Below are positions 9,904 through 18,083 of a stretch of 64,000 nt of DNA, one piece after another. The DNA is taken from assembly GCF_014200595.1 (NCBI RefSeq), contig NZ_JACHCG010000001.1:620001-684000 (forward strand), given 5' to 3'. The notes below the pieces were generated by a model. That model was given only the letters and a program-made list of their open reading frames with translations. It did not search any database and was not told the origin of the DNA. The stretch is from Pedobacter cryoconitis (GTDB lineage: Bacteria; Bacteroidota; Bacteroidia; Sphingobacteriales; Sphingobacteriaceae). Position 1 is the stretch's first letter. Each line of letters opens with the position of its first letter. A program made the position numbers and the translations under genes.

Positions 9904-10530
9904 ATGAAACGGATACTTGTTTGTTTTTTTCTGCTGTTCGCGGGATTTAGTACTTATGCTCAGATCAAAACGGTTTTACTTGATGGTAAAGATCAGCTAA
10001 CGCTGGATTCGGCCCAGGCAGTAACTTATGGTGTACTGGGTAAAATTAGCGGAGACACGGTTTATACTTTTAAAAAGTATGATTTTAGCGGTGTATTATT
10101 GGCTTCTGGTTCTTTCAGGGATGATGATATGGAAGTACCTGTGGGTAAATTCGTTTATTACAGCTGGATCACGCCCGAAAATAACAATAGAAATGATGGC
10201 TTTGAGATCAACGGAAAGGAAAGATATATTGAACTGATCGGTTCTTATCAGAATGGAAGACGTGATGGCCGCTGGATTACTTTTTATCCTGACGGTTCAA
10301 TGAAGCAGATCATTACTTTTTCGCAGGGGATTATTCACGGGTCTTATAAGGCTTTTGATAGCAGAGGTGAGGAGCAGGTATCTGGTTTATACACCAATGG
10401 AAAAAAAGAAGGCACCTGGACACTTAATGGTGGTAAACAGGAAAATGAGTATGTCAATGATCAGCTGGTTTCTACTTTAAAAGGTAAAAAACTCCGCGAA
10501 AAGCAGGCAGAACGTACAAAGACAAATTAG
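9904..10530 (+). CDS. Exported MORN/YwqK-type repeat protein
   Basis: 208 residues with a clear signal peptide (MKRILVCFFLLFAGFSTYAQ). The mature part has repeats of the G-x-x-x-G-x-W-x-x-Y/F-x-x-x-G kind (GRRDGRWITFYPDG, GIIHGSYKAFDSRG, GKKEGTWTLNGG), as in MORN-type repeat proteins that databases often label YwqK antitoxin. In this setting that label is not evidence of a toxin-antitoxin system, since no partner is present. Function is unknown; the location is the periplasm or outer membrane. It appears to be transcribed from its own promoter and followed by trxB. Confidence 0.75.
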   Translation: MKRILVCFFLLFAGFSTYAQIKTVLLDGKDQLTLDSAQAVTYGVLGKISGDTVYTFKKYDFSGVLLASGSFRDDDMEVPVGKFVYYSWITPENNNRNDGFEINGKERYIELIGSYQNGRRDGRWITFYPDGSMKQIITFSQGIIHGSYKAFDSRGEEQVSGLYTNGKKEGTWTLNGGKQENEYVNDQLVSTLKGKKLREKQAERTKTN

Positions 10531-10544
10531 CCGCTTTTAAATCT

Positions 10545-10575
10545 TTTGCGCATCCCGCTTTAAAGCTTAATTTTG
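10545..10575 (+). promoter_or_regulatory. Consensus Bacteroidota promoter of trxB
   Basis: TTTG at 10545-10548, 19 nt spacing, then TAATTTTG at 10568-10575. This fits the TTTG-N19-21-TAnnTTTG pattern and predicts a leader of about 60 nt containing the hairpin at 10597-10617. Confidence 0.7.
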
Positions 10576-10596
10576 TACATTAAAAGAATATAAGAT

Positions 10597-10617
10597 CACC
10601 TGTAAGTTTTACAGGTG
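10597..10617 (+). promoter_or_regulatory. Hairpin in the trxB 5' untranslated region
   Basis: CACCTGTAA (10597-10605) and TTACAGGTG (10609-10617) form a perfect 9-bp stem with a 3-nt loop, 25 nt before the trxB start and downstream of its predicted promoter. With no T tract it looks more like a leader structure or an operator than a terminator. Confidence 0.5.
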
Positions 10618-10642
10618 TATAGCTATAATAGAAAATATATAT

Positions 10643-11611
10643 ATGAATACTTCTCAAGAAATAGAACACGTTCAGTGTCTGATCATAGGTTCGGGGCCGG
10701 CAGGTTATACTGCTGCAATTTATGCTGCCAGAGCAGATTTGAAACCAGTGTTGTATACCGGAATGGAAGCTGGGGGACAATTGACGCAGACTACTGATGT
10801 AGATAATTTCCCGGGTTATCCTAATGGAATCATGGGCCCTGAAATGATGGAAGATTTCCGCAAGCAAGCAGAACGTTTTGGTGCTGATATCCGCTTTGGT
10901 TATGTAAGTTCAGTAGATTTTTCAACTACACCGCATAAAGTTGTGGTAGATGAAATTAAAACTATTACGGCCGATACGGTGATCATCTCTACCGGTGCTA
11001 CTGCAAAATGGTTAGGCTTACCTAGTGAGCAGCATTACAATGGTTTTGGAGTTTCGGCTTGTGCAGTATGTGATGGTTTCTTTTTCAAAAATCAGGATGT
11101 GGCTATTGTTGGTGCAGGAGATACTGCGGCAGAAGAAGCAACTTACCTGGCTAAATTGTGTAAGAAAGTATATATGTTAGTACGTCGTGATGAGTTCAGA
11201 GCTTCTAAAGCAATGGTTCACCGGGTATTAAATACGCCTAATATTGAAGTTATCTATAATTCTGAAGCTAAAGAGGTTTTAGGAAACGGTAAAAATGTAA
11301 CTGGTCTGAAGATCTTAAATAACAAAACTGGTGAAGAAAAAGATCTGGAAGTAGAAGGATTCTTTGTGGCTATCGGTCATAAACCAAATACTGACATCTT
11401 TAAAGGCTGGTTGGATATGGATGATACTGGTTATCTGAAAACTATTCCTGGTACTACAAAAACAAATATTGAAGGTGTTTTTGCAGCTGGTGATGTACAG
11501 GACCATTATTACCGCCAGGCAGTAACGGCTGCGGGTTCAGGCTGTATGGCAGCATTGGATGCGGAGCGTTATCTTGCAGCTAAAGAGCATGAAGTGAAAG
11601 CTGTTTCTTAA
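10643..11611 (+). CDS. trxB: Thioredoxin reductase
   Basis: 322 residues, normal for the low-molecular-weight bacterial enzyme. The FAD-binding Rossmann motif is GSGPAGYTAA near residue 17. The redox-active disulfide is C140-A-V-C143 followed by Asp144, the NADPH-binding site is VGAGDTAAEEA, and the C-terminal FAD motif ends in AAGDVQD. It reduces thioredoxin with NADPH in the cytosol. It has its own consensus promoter and a strong terminator at 11634, so it is probably a single-gene unit. Confidence 0.96.
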   Translation: MNTSQEIEHVQCLIIGSGPAGYTAAIYAARADLKPVLYTGMEAGGQLTQTTDVDNFPGYPNGIMGPEMMEDFRKQAERFGADIRFGYVSSVDFSTTPHKVVVDEIKTITADTVIISTGATAKWLGLPSEQHYNGFGVSACAVCDGFFFKNQDVAIVGAGDTAAEEATYLAKLCKKVYMLVRRDEFRASKAMVHRVLNTPNIEVIYNSEAKEVLGNGKNVTGLKILNNKTGEEKDLEVEGFFVAIGHKPNTDIFKGWLDMDDTGYLKTIPGTTKTNIEGVFAAGDVQDHYYRQAVTAAGSGCMAALDAERYLAAKEHEVKAVS

Positions 11612-11633
11612 ATAACTTATTCTCAGCATACAG

Positions 11634-11665
11634 AGCCCCGTTAGTTTTTACTGGCGGGGCTTTTT
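11634..11665 (+). terminator. Intrinsic terminator of trxB
   Basis: AGCCCCGTTAG (11634-11644) pairs with CTGGCGGGGCT (11651-11661), seven G/C-rich pairs plus wobble extension, followed by a T tract. Confidence 0.85.
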
Positions 11666-12110
11666 GCGTTAAAAATTAAATTTGTGTTAAGAAATGGGGT
11701 TGATTAATTGTTATAATCATATTACATGACTTAATATCTGGTGTAAAAAACACGGTCTTAGTGTTTTATCTTTCGAACATCCAAATAAATGGATTGTTGT
11801 GTTTTGTATTCTCCGTATTTTATTATAATTTCATCAATTTAATAAGCTAAAGCGATTTAACATTGTATTTGCTATTAGATTTTCAAATAATTTTAGGGTA
11901 TTACGGTACTTAAGTTACTGTTAATATAAATCATTATAAAATGTAATTCTTTTAAAGACCAGCTTATTCATTTTTTGAATGATCTTCTGCCTGGTTACGT
12001 TCTTTCTGCTGTTGTAACTCCTTGTTTGATAGCAATTATTCATCCTTATGAAATAAATTGAACATATTTATACCATTATATTAAAAACCAAATAAATACA
12101 CAAATTCGTA
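11666..12110. other. AT-rich intergenic region upstream of the glycan operon
   Basis: About 445 bp without a convincing gene. A TAAATTTG box at 11677-11684 matches the -7 consensus but lies far from the next start. The minus strand at about 11965-12035 has a short open run of 23 codons without a usable start. The stretch just before 12111 has an ACCAAATAAATA leader. It probably holds the promoter and regulatory region of the operon starting at 12111. Confidence 0.5.
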
Positions 12111-14801
12111 ATGTCTAAAACCACCAAATTCCGATTGCTCAAAATGCTGTTTTCTTTACTGATCGTGCTTGCAGCATTCAATCAGTCTTCAGCTCAAGAT
12201 CAATATGAACTCAATTCGGGCTGGCTATGTATGCCCTCTACTAAAGTTAAAGCAAAAGGCACAGAAATCTCTAACGCTAGTTTCTCTTTGTCAGGTTGGA
12301 AAAAAGCGGTAGTTCCCGGAACTGTACTGACCACCATGCTGGAAAATAAAGAAGTACCAGATCCTTTTTTTGGAATGAATAATAAACTGATCCCGGATAT
12401 TTATGATACTGGAAGGGATTATTATACTTACTGGTTCACTAAAGATTTTAAAGAAGCAATTCCCGGAGCTGATGGCCAGGTGTGGTTGAAATTCAGAGGG
12501 ATTAATTACAGTTGTGATATCTTTCTGAATGGTAAAAAAGTAAATGATAAACCTTTCAAAGGAATGTACCTGAGGAAAACATTTAACATTACTTCATTGC
12601 TTTCAAAAAGCGGAACGAACAGGTTAGCTGTCATTGTTTATCCTCCTGATGAAGTAGGTAACCCGAACGGCGGACAAGGTGGTGATGGAACTATTGCAAA
12701 AGGAGTGGCCCACCAATATACTGCCGGCTGGGACTGGATCCGTCCGATCAGAGATAGAAATACAGGGATCTGGGATAAAGTATATATTGAAAGAACAGGT
12801 GGTGTAAGCCTGGATAATCCGCATGTGGTTACCCTGGTACCTGGAAAACGTGAAGCTTCAGGACAGCAGCAGCCTGCAATTATTAAAGTTTCTGCTGAAC
12901 TGAAAAATACAACTGGTAAACCTGTCACAGGAAACCTGGTTTATACGATGGGCGGACAGAAGGTCAGCAAATCGGTTACGCTGAAACCTAACAGTACGAA
13001 TGAAATCAATCTTCCTGATTTAAGTTTCACAAATCCTAAGTTATGGTGGCCTGCTGGTTACGGTAAGCAAGATTTGTATGCTTTAAAAATCAGCTTTTTA
13101 GAAAAAGGTGTCAAACTTTGTGATAGTCAGACGGTAAATGTAGGGATCAGAGAGATTCAGACGGAATGGAATGTGACTACTAAGAGTAAAGAAGTTCTGG
13201 TCAACGGACAAAAGATATTTATTAAAGGAGGTAACTGGATCATTTCTGATGCAATGCTTCGCTTTACCGATGCCAGATATGATACGGAAATCAGATATCA
13301 CCGTGATATGAACCTGAACCTGATCAGGATCTGGGGTGGTGCTTTGATTGAACGTCCTGAGTTTTACCAGGCTTGTGATAAATACGGAATGCTGGTTTTA
13401 CAGGATTTCTGGATGTCGGGTGATTGTAACGGCAGGTGGGAAGATCCAATGAAACTGGAAGATCAATGGACGCGCAGAAAGTATCCTGATGACCATCATT
13501 TGTTCCTTGAATCAGCTACTGATATGATTAAAATGGTACGTAACCATGCTTCTTTAGCGATTTGGTGCGGAGGAAATGAAATTACCCCACCGGATGACAT
13601 TCTGATTCCATTGCGTGATTCAATTTTACCAAAACTGGATGGTACACGCTGGTTTATTGACTATTCGAATTCAGACAGCATGTCACTGAATACAATTGGC
13701 GGAAATGGTGACGGTCCTTATACGATCCAGGATGTAAGTACTTTCTGGAAAGACCGCACTTTCCCATTCAATTCTGAAGTAGGCTCTGTTGGGGTTGGTG
13801 ATCTGGAGTCTTTGGAAAGATTTATTCCTAAGGCTAATTTGATCGCTCCTGTATATGTAACTCCGGAAAAACGGGAAGCAAAAGGCCCATCTGAAAAGGT
13901 GGATTCTGTATGGGATTACCACAATTATTTAGGTGTAGGTTATGAGCAGCATATTTTGCCATATGGTAAGCCTGCTGACATCGCTGATTTTGCAAAGAAA
14001 GCACAGTTAGTCAACTATGATCAGTACAGAGGATTAATGGAAGGCTTCAGCTCACATATGTGGGAGTGGTATACTGGTGTAATTATCTGGAAAACACAGA
14101 ATCCATGGACTTCGATGCGTGGACAGATGTATGATTATTACCTGGACCCGAATGCTTGTTTATTTGGTTTACGTTCTGGGAGTGAACCTTTACACGCGAT
14201 GTATAATCCTGTAGATGGGATGCTGATGGTGGTTAACAATGGCTTTAAAGGAAAACAAAACATTATGCTGGATGCCAGGGTATTTGATATGGATGGAAAA
14301 GAGACCTCTTTAACCAAGGTGTTCTGTTTCCTTGATCCGGCAAGTACTAAAAAAGTAATGTCAGTTAAAAAGATTGTAGATGAACTTTCAGCCAAAAAAG
14401 GTTCCTTCCTTTCTTTACAGTTGTTAGATGAAAATAAAAACTTATTAAGTAATAACTTATACTGGTTAGCTGATAGTAAAGGTGGGTATTCAGGACTAAA
14501 CTCGCTGAAAGGTTCTGCACTTAAAATGACTGCAAAACAGTTGAAAAGCGGACAGATAGAAGTTTCATTAAGCAACCCGGCCAATGGCCCTGTCAGCTTC
14601 TTTAATAGGGTTTCCCTGGTGAATGCGCAAACTAAAAAGAGAGTTTTACCAGTGTTTTATGATGATAATTATTTCTCTATCCTTCCGGGGGCAGCTAAAA
14701 AGATCATTATCGATTATCAGCCTGAAAAAGGAGCTGCACTGCCAGTGATTACTTTAACCAACTATGTTGGGCAGGAGCAAACCGTCCAGATTAATCCTTA
14801 G
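12111..14801 (+). CDS. GH2 exo-beta-glycosidase (beta-mannosidase or exo-beta-glucosaminidase)
   Basis: 896 residues with a signal peptide ending in NQSSAQ, so exported, probably periplasmic. The N-terminal jelly-roll domain (about 35-230) contains AGWDWIRPIRDRNTGIW, a hallmark of the mannosidase/exo-glucosaminidase branch of GH2. The Ig-like domain follows, then the TIM barrel from about residue 345, with the acid/base Glu490 in WCGGNE and the candidate nucleophile Glu556 in NSEVGS. Beta-sandwich domains complete the protein. It heads an operon with NagB-PIG-L, MFS, GH125 and GH20. In that context beta-mannosidase acting on the Man-beta-1,4-GlcNAc linkage of N-glycan cores is plausible, but exo-beta-D-glucosaminidase is a real alternative. 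Confidence 0.85.
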   Translation: MSKTTKFRLLKMLFSLLIVLAAFNQSSAQDQYELNSGWLCMPSTKVKAKGTEISNASFSLSGWKKAVVPGTVLTTMLENKEVPDPFFGMNNKLIPDIYDTGRDYYTYWFTKDFKEAIPGADGQVWLKFRGINYSCDIFLNGKKVNDKPFKGMYLRKTFNITSLLSKSGTNRLAVIVYPPDEVGNPNGGQGGDGTIAKGVAHQYTAGWDWIRPIRDRNTGIWDKVYIERTGGVSLDNPHVVTLVPGKREASGQQQPAIIKVSAELKNTTGKPVTGNLVYTMGGQKVSKSVTLKPNSTNEINLPDLSFTNPKLWWPAGYGKQDLYALKISFLEKGVKLCDSQTVNVGIREIQTEWNVTTKSKEVLVNGQKIFIKGGNWIISDAMLRFTDARYDTEIRYHRDMNLNLIRIWGGALIERPEFYQACDKYGMLVLQDFWMSGDCNGRWEDPMKLEDQWTRRKYPDDHHLFLESATDMIKMVRNHASLAIWCGGNEITPPDDILIPLRDSILPKLDGTRWFIDYSNSDSMSLNTIGGNGDGPYTIQDVSTFWKDRTFPFNSEVGSVGVGDLESLERFIPKANLIAPVYVTPEKREAKGPSEKVDSVWDYHNYLGVGYEQHILPYGKPADIADFAKKAQLVNYDQYRGLMEGFSSHMWEWYTGVIIWKTQNPWTSMRGQMYDYYLDPNACLFGLRSGSEPLHAMYNPVDGMLMVVNNGFKGKQNIMLDARVFDMDGKETSLTKVFCFLDPASTKKVMSVKKIVDELSAKKGSFLSLQLLDENKNLLSNNLYWLADSKGGYSGLNSLKGSALKMTAKQLKSGQIEVSLSNPANGPVSFFNRVSLVNAQTKKRVLPVFYDDNYFSILPGAAKKIIIDYQPEKGAALPVITLTNYVGQEQTVQINP

Positions 14802-14824
14802 AACCAAACCTCACAAATATAAAC

Positions 14825-16744
14825 ATGTCAAGATTAAATTTATTAGAAGAGACGAGATACGAAAAATTGCCGGTCAGTGTTTACGCCGATGAACAAACTG
14901 CAAGTATTGAAGTCGCAAAAAGAATTTCATCTCTTATCCTTTCAAAACAGGAAAAAGGAGAACAGGCTGTTTTAGGCCTTGCTACCGGAGCCACTCCTGT
15001 GAAAGTATATAAAGAGCTGATCCGTTTGCACAAAGAAGAAGGTCTTAGCTTCAGCAATGTAGTTACCTTTAATCTGGATGAATATTATCCAATGAAACCT
15101 GGATCGAATCAAAGTTATGTTCGTTTCATGAATGAGAACCTTTTTGATCATATTGATATTAAAAGGGAAAATATCAATATCCCGGATGGTGAATTGAAAA
15201 GAGAAGACATCGAAGATTTCTGTTTGAAGTATGAGCAGAAAATCAGTGGTTTCGGTGGGATTGATTTACAAGTACTTGGGATAGGAAGAACGGGGCACAT
15301 TGGTTTCAATGAGCCAGGATCTGCACCTAATTCGGGAACAAGATTAGTTACACTGGATGAGCTGACCAGAAGAGATGCTTCCCGTGATTTTGGGGGAGTA
15401 GCGAATGTACCAACCAAAGCGATTACCATGGGTATCGGTACTATTTTCAAGGCTAAGGAAATTATCCTGATGGCCTGGAATGAAAAGAAAGCATCGATCG
15501 TGAAAAAAGCGGTAGAAGGTGAAATGTCTGCTGATGTACCGGCTACTTATTTACAATTATCTCCTCATGTAGAATTTATTCTGGATCAGGATGCAGCCTC
15601 TTCACTAACACGTTTTGATACACCATGGTTAGTTAAGGATTGTCCATGGACTGACGAGCAGGTTACTAAAGCGGTTATCTGGCTGGCAAAAACATTGAAC
15701 AAGCCTATCCTGAAGTTAACTGAAGACAATTACAACAACAATGGGATGGCGCAGCTGGCTATTTTACGCGGCCCGGTTTACCAGATCAATATTCATATTT
15801 TTAATAAATTACAACATACAATTACTGGCTGGCCGGGTGGTAAACCGAATGCAGATGATAGTCAGCGTCCGGAACGTGCAGAGCCTGCATTGAAACGTGT
15901 GATTGTTTTCTCTCCGCATCCGGATGATGATGTGATTTCTATGGGGGGTACTTTTATCCGCCTGGCAGATCAGGGACATCAGGTACATGTTGCTTATCAG
16001 ACCTCGGGTAATACGGCGGTCTGGGATGATGATGTATTGCGTTTCATGGAATTTAATATAGATTTTGCAGAGTCAAGGGGTGAAGACGCCAAAGCTTTAA
16101 AAGATACTTATGATAGCATGCGTAGTTTTATCAGCACAAAACTACCTAACCAGACTGATCCGGAAGAAATCCGTACAGTAAAAAAACTGATCCGTAAAGG
16201 TGAAGCTATCGCAGGGGCAAGATTTGCGGGTGTAACCGATGAACGTATCCATTTTATGGATCTTCCTTTTTATGACAGAAGTAAGTTCCAGAAAGATGTA
16301 AGTTTTGAAGATGATATCCTGCAAACGATGGAATTGTTACAGGAAGTAAAACCACACCAGGTTTTTGCGGCGGGTGATTTCGCCGATCCGCATGGTACAC
16401 ATAAAGTATGTTTCAATATTTTAGTGGAAGCAATGACCCGTTTGAGAAAGACGGAGAGCTGGACAAAAGATTGTTGGTTATGGTTATACAGAGGTGCATG
16501 GCATGAGTTTGAAACTCATGAAATTGAAATGGCTGTACCGCTTTCACCACAAGAAGTGGAAAGAAAGAAACTGGCGATTTTCAAACATCAGTCGCAAAAG
16601 GATCTCCCTGTTTTTCCGGGTGAGGATTCAAGAGAATTCTGGGTAAGGGCAGAAGCACGTACGCAGGAAACTGCAAGGGCTTATGATCAACTTGGACTAG
16701 CTGAATATGAAGCTATGGAAGCATTTGTGAAGTGGAAGTTTTAA
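14825..16744 (+). CDS. nagB: Glucosamine-6-phosphate deaminase fused to a PIG-L/LmbE deacetylase-like domain
   Basis: 639 residues, far longer than the roughly 266 of enterobacterial NagB. Residues 1-265 are the deaminase domain: GLATGATP sugar-phosphate motif, FNLDEY with Asp85 (E. coli Asp72), and GRTGHIGFNEPG with His158 and Glu163. The Asp of the E. coli NDGH motif (Asp141) is Thr156 here. A linker leads to a PIG-L/LmbE domain from about residue 355 with the metal-binding HPDDD motif (365-369) and a DPHGTH segment. The family converts GlcN-6-P to Fru-6-P and ammonia, and PIG-L enzymes remove N-acetyl groups, so a bifunctional NagA-plus-NagB activity is conceivable. Long NagB forms of this kind occur in Bacteroidota. 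No signal peptide, so cytosolic. It starts 23 nt after the GH2 gene. Confidence 0.85.
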   Translation: MSRLNLLEETRYEKLPVSVYADEQTASIEVAKRISSLILSKQEKGEQAVLGLATGATPVKVYKELIRLHKEEGLSFSNVVTFNLDEYYPMKPGSNQSYVRFMNENLFDHIDIKRENINIPDGELKREDIEDFCLKYEQKISGFGGIDLQVLGIGRTGHIGFNEPGSAPNSGTRLVTLDELTRRDASRDFGGVANVPTKAITMGIGTIFKAKEIILMAWNEKKASIVKKAVEGEMSADVPATYLQLSPHVEFILDQDAASSLTRFDTPWLVKDCPWTDEQVTKAVIWLAKTLNKPILKLTEDNYNNNGMAQLAILRGPVYQINIHIFNKLQHTITGWPGGKPNADDSQRPERAEPALKRVIVFSPHPDDDVISMGGTFIRLADQGHQVHVAYQTSGNTAVWDDDVLRFMEFNIDFAESRGEDAKALKDTYDSMRSFISTKLPNQTDPEEIRTVKKLIRKGEAIAGARFAGVTDERIHFMDLPFYDRSKFQKDVSFEDDILQTMELLQEVKPHQVFAAGDFADPHGTHKVCFNILVEAMTRLRKTESWTKDCWLWLYRGAWHEFETHEIEMAVPLSPQEVERKKLAIFKHQSQKDLPVFPGEDSREFWVRAEARTQETARAYDQLGLAEYEAMEAFVKWKF

Positions 16745-16771
16745 TTGCCTAAACCTAAACCCTAATATTCA

Positions 16772-18034
16772 ATGACAACAACAGCTAAAAAAGGAATGCC
16801 GCCCATTATTATAATCGGTGCTTTATTCTTTATTTTCGGATTTGTAACCTGGTTAAATTCAGTGTTGATCCCTTATTTGAAACTCGCTTGTGAGCTCAAT
16901 AATTTTGAGTCTTACCTGGTCGCGTTCGCATTTTATATCAGTTACCTCGTCATGGCTATCCCATCTGCCAGTGTGCTTAAAGTTACGGGCTATAAAAAGG
17001 GAATGGCTTTGGGACTTGTCGTAATGGGGATTGGCGCACTGGTTTTTATTCCGGCAGCACTGACACGTACTTATGGTTTGTTTTTACTGGGGTTATTTAT
17101 CCAGGGGACGGGGCTTGCTTTATTACAAACGGCTTCTAATCCTTATATCACAATCCTGGGGCCTGCTGAAAGTGCAGCCAAAAGGATCAGTATCATGGGG
17201 ATTTGTAATAAAGTGGCTGGTGCGATTGCACCGATCGTTTTGGGCGCAATTGCTTTAAAGGATGCGGATGGTTTTCATGATCGTCTGCTGACCATGAACC
17301 CGGCAGAGAAAATAGCTGAGCTGAATGCATTGGCATCCAGAGTAATCCTGCCTTATGTGATCATTATTATTGTCCTGATTATATTAGCTGTCCTGATCTA
17401 TTTTTCAACTTTACCGGAAATAGATACAGATCAGGAAGACGAAGCTGTTTCACAGGCTACTGCCGGAAAAACAAGCATTCTTCAGTTTCCTCACTTGTTG
17501 TTAGGGGTACTTACTGTATTTCTTTATGTAGGGGTAGAAGTAATGGCTGGTGATACCATTATCAGTTATGCGCATTATCAGGGTATTCCGCTTTCTACGG
17601 CTAAGTTTTTTACCACTTTTACTTTAATGGGGATGATCCTCGGTTATCTGATCGGTATCATTTGTATCCCAAAGTTTATCAGTCAGGAAAATGCGATGAA
17701 ATGGTTTGCAGTATTAGGTATTGTATTAACCGTAATTGCAATTTTTACGACAGGTTATACTTCAGTTTTATTTATCGCTTTGCTGGGTCTGGCGAATTCA
17801 CTGGTCTGGCCGGCAATCTGGCCGCTGGCACTTTCAGGACTGGGCAGGTTTACTAAAATAGCCTCTTCTTTATTAATTATGGGTATTGCAGGGGGAGCAA
17901 TCATTCCGCTTTGTTATGGTGCGCTTGTGGATGCGCTAAATGCACAGCAGGCCTACTGGATCATGGTTCCTTGTTATGCATTTATCTTTTATTATGCAGC
18001 GGCAGGATATAAAGTAAAGAGTAAAACATATTAA
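16772..18034 (+). CDS. Sugar MFS transporter (FucP/NagP/glucose-galactose type)
   Basis: 420 residues with about 12 hydrophobic segments, starting with GALFFIFGFVTWLNSVLIPY, the typical first helix of the fucose/glucose-galactose permease family, and GTGLALLQTASNPYIT in helix 4. It imports a hexose or hexosamine across the inner membrane with protons. Located in the operon between the GlcN-6-P deaminase and two exo-glycosidases, it probably carries released mannose or GlcNAc. No sugar kinase is encoded alongside. A GC-rich hairpin follows it. Confidence 0.9.
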   Translation: MTTTAKKGMPPIIIIGALFFIFGFVTWLNSVLIPYLKLACELNNFESYLVAFAFYISYLVMAIPSASVLKVTGYKKGMALGLVVMGIGALVFIPAALTRTYGLFLLGLFIQGTGLALLQTASNPYITILGPAESAAKRISIMGICNKVAGAIAPIVLGAIALKDADGFHDRLLTMNPAEKIAELNALASRVILPYVIIIIVLIILAVLIYFSTLPEIDTDQEDEAVSQATAGKTSILQFPHLLLGVLTVFLYVGVEVMAGDTIISYAHYQGIPLSTAKFFTTFTLMGMILGYLIGIICIPKFISQENAMKWFAVLGIVLTVIAIFTTGYTSVLFIALLGLANSLVWPAIWPLALSGLGRFTKIASSLLIMGIAGGAIIPLCYGALVDALNAQQAYWIMVPCYAFIFYYAAAGYKVKSKTY

Positions 18035-18045
18035 ATTATAATAAG

Positions 18046-18065
18046 CGCCTGCCTGGGGGCAGGCG
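18046..18065 (+). repeat. GC-rich intra-operon hairpin
   Basis: CGCCTGCC (18046-18053) and GGCAGGCG (18058-18065) pair perfectly with a TGGG loop. There is no T tract, so it is more likely to stabilise the 3' end of the upstream message than to terminate. Confidence 0.5.
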
Positions 18066-18083
18066 TAATAACACCAAATATAG

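Noticed and set aside
9904..10530. Toxin-antitoxin label for the MORN-type protein.
   Set aside because: No toxin gene lies next to it; MORN/YwqK repeats alone do not indicate a toxin-antitoxin system.
11965..12050. Short open run on the minus strand (LLSNKELQQQKERNQAEDHSKNE) before the GH2 gene.
   Set aside because: It has only 23 codons, a stop directly upstream and no normal start. A gene remnant is possible but unsupported.
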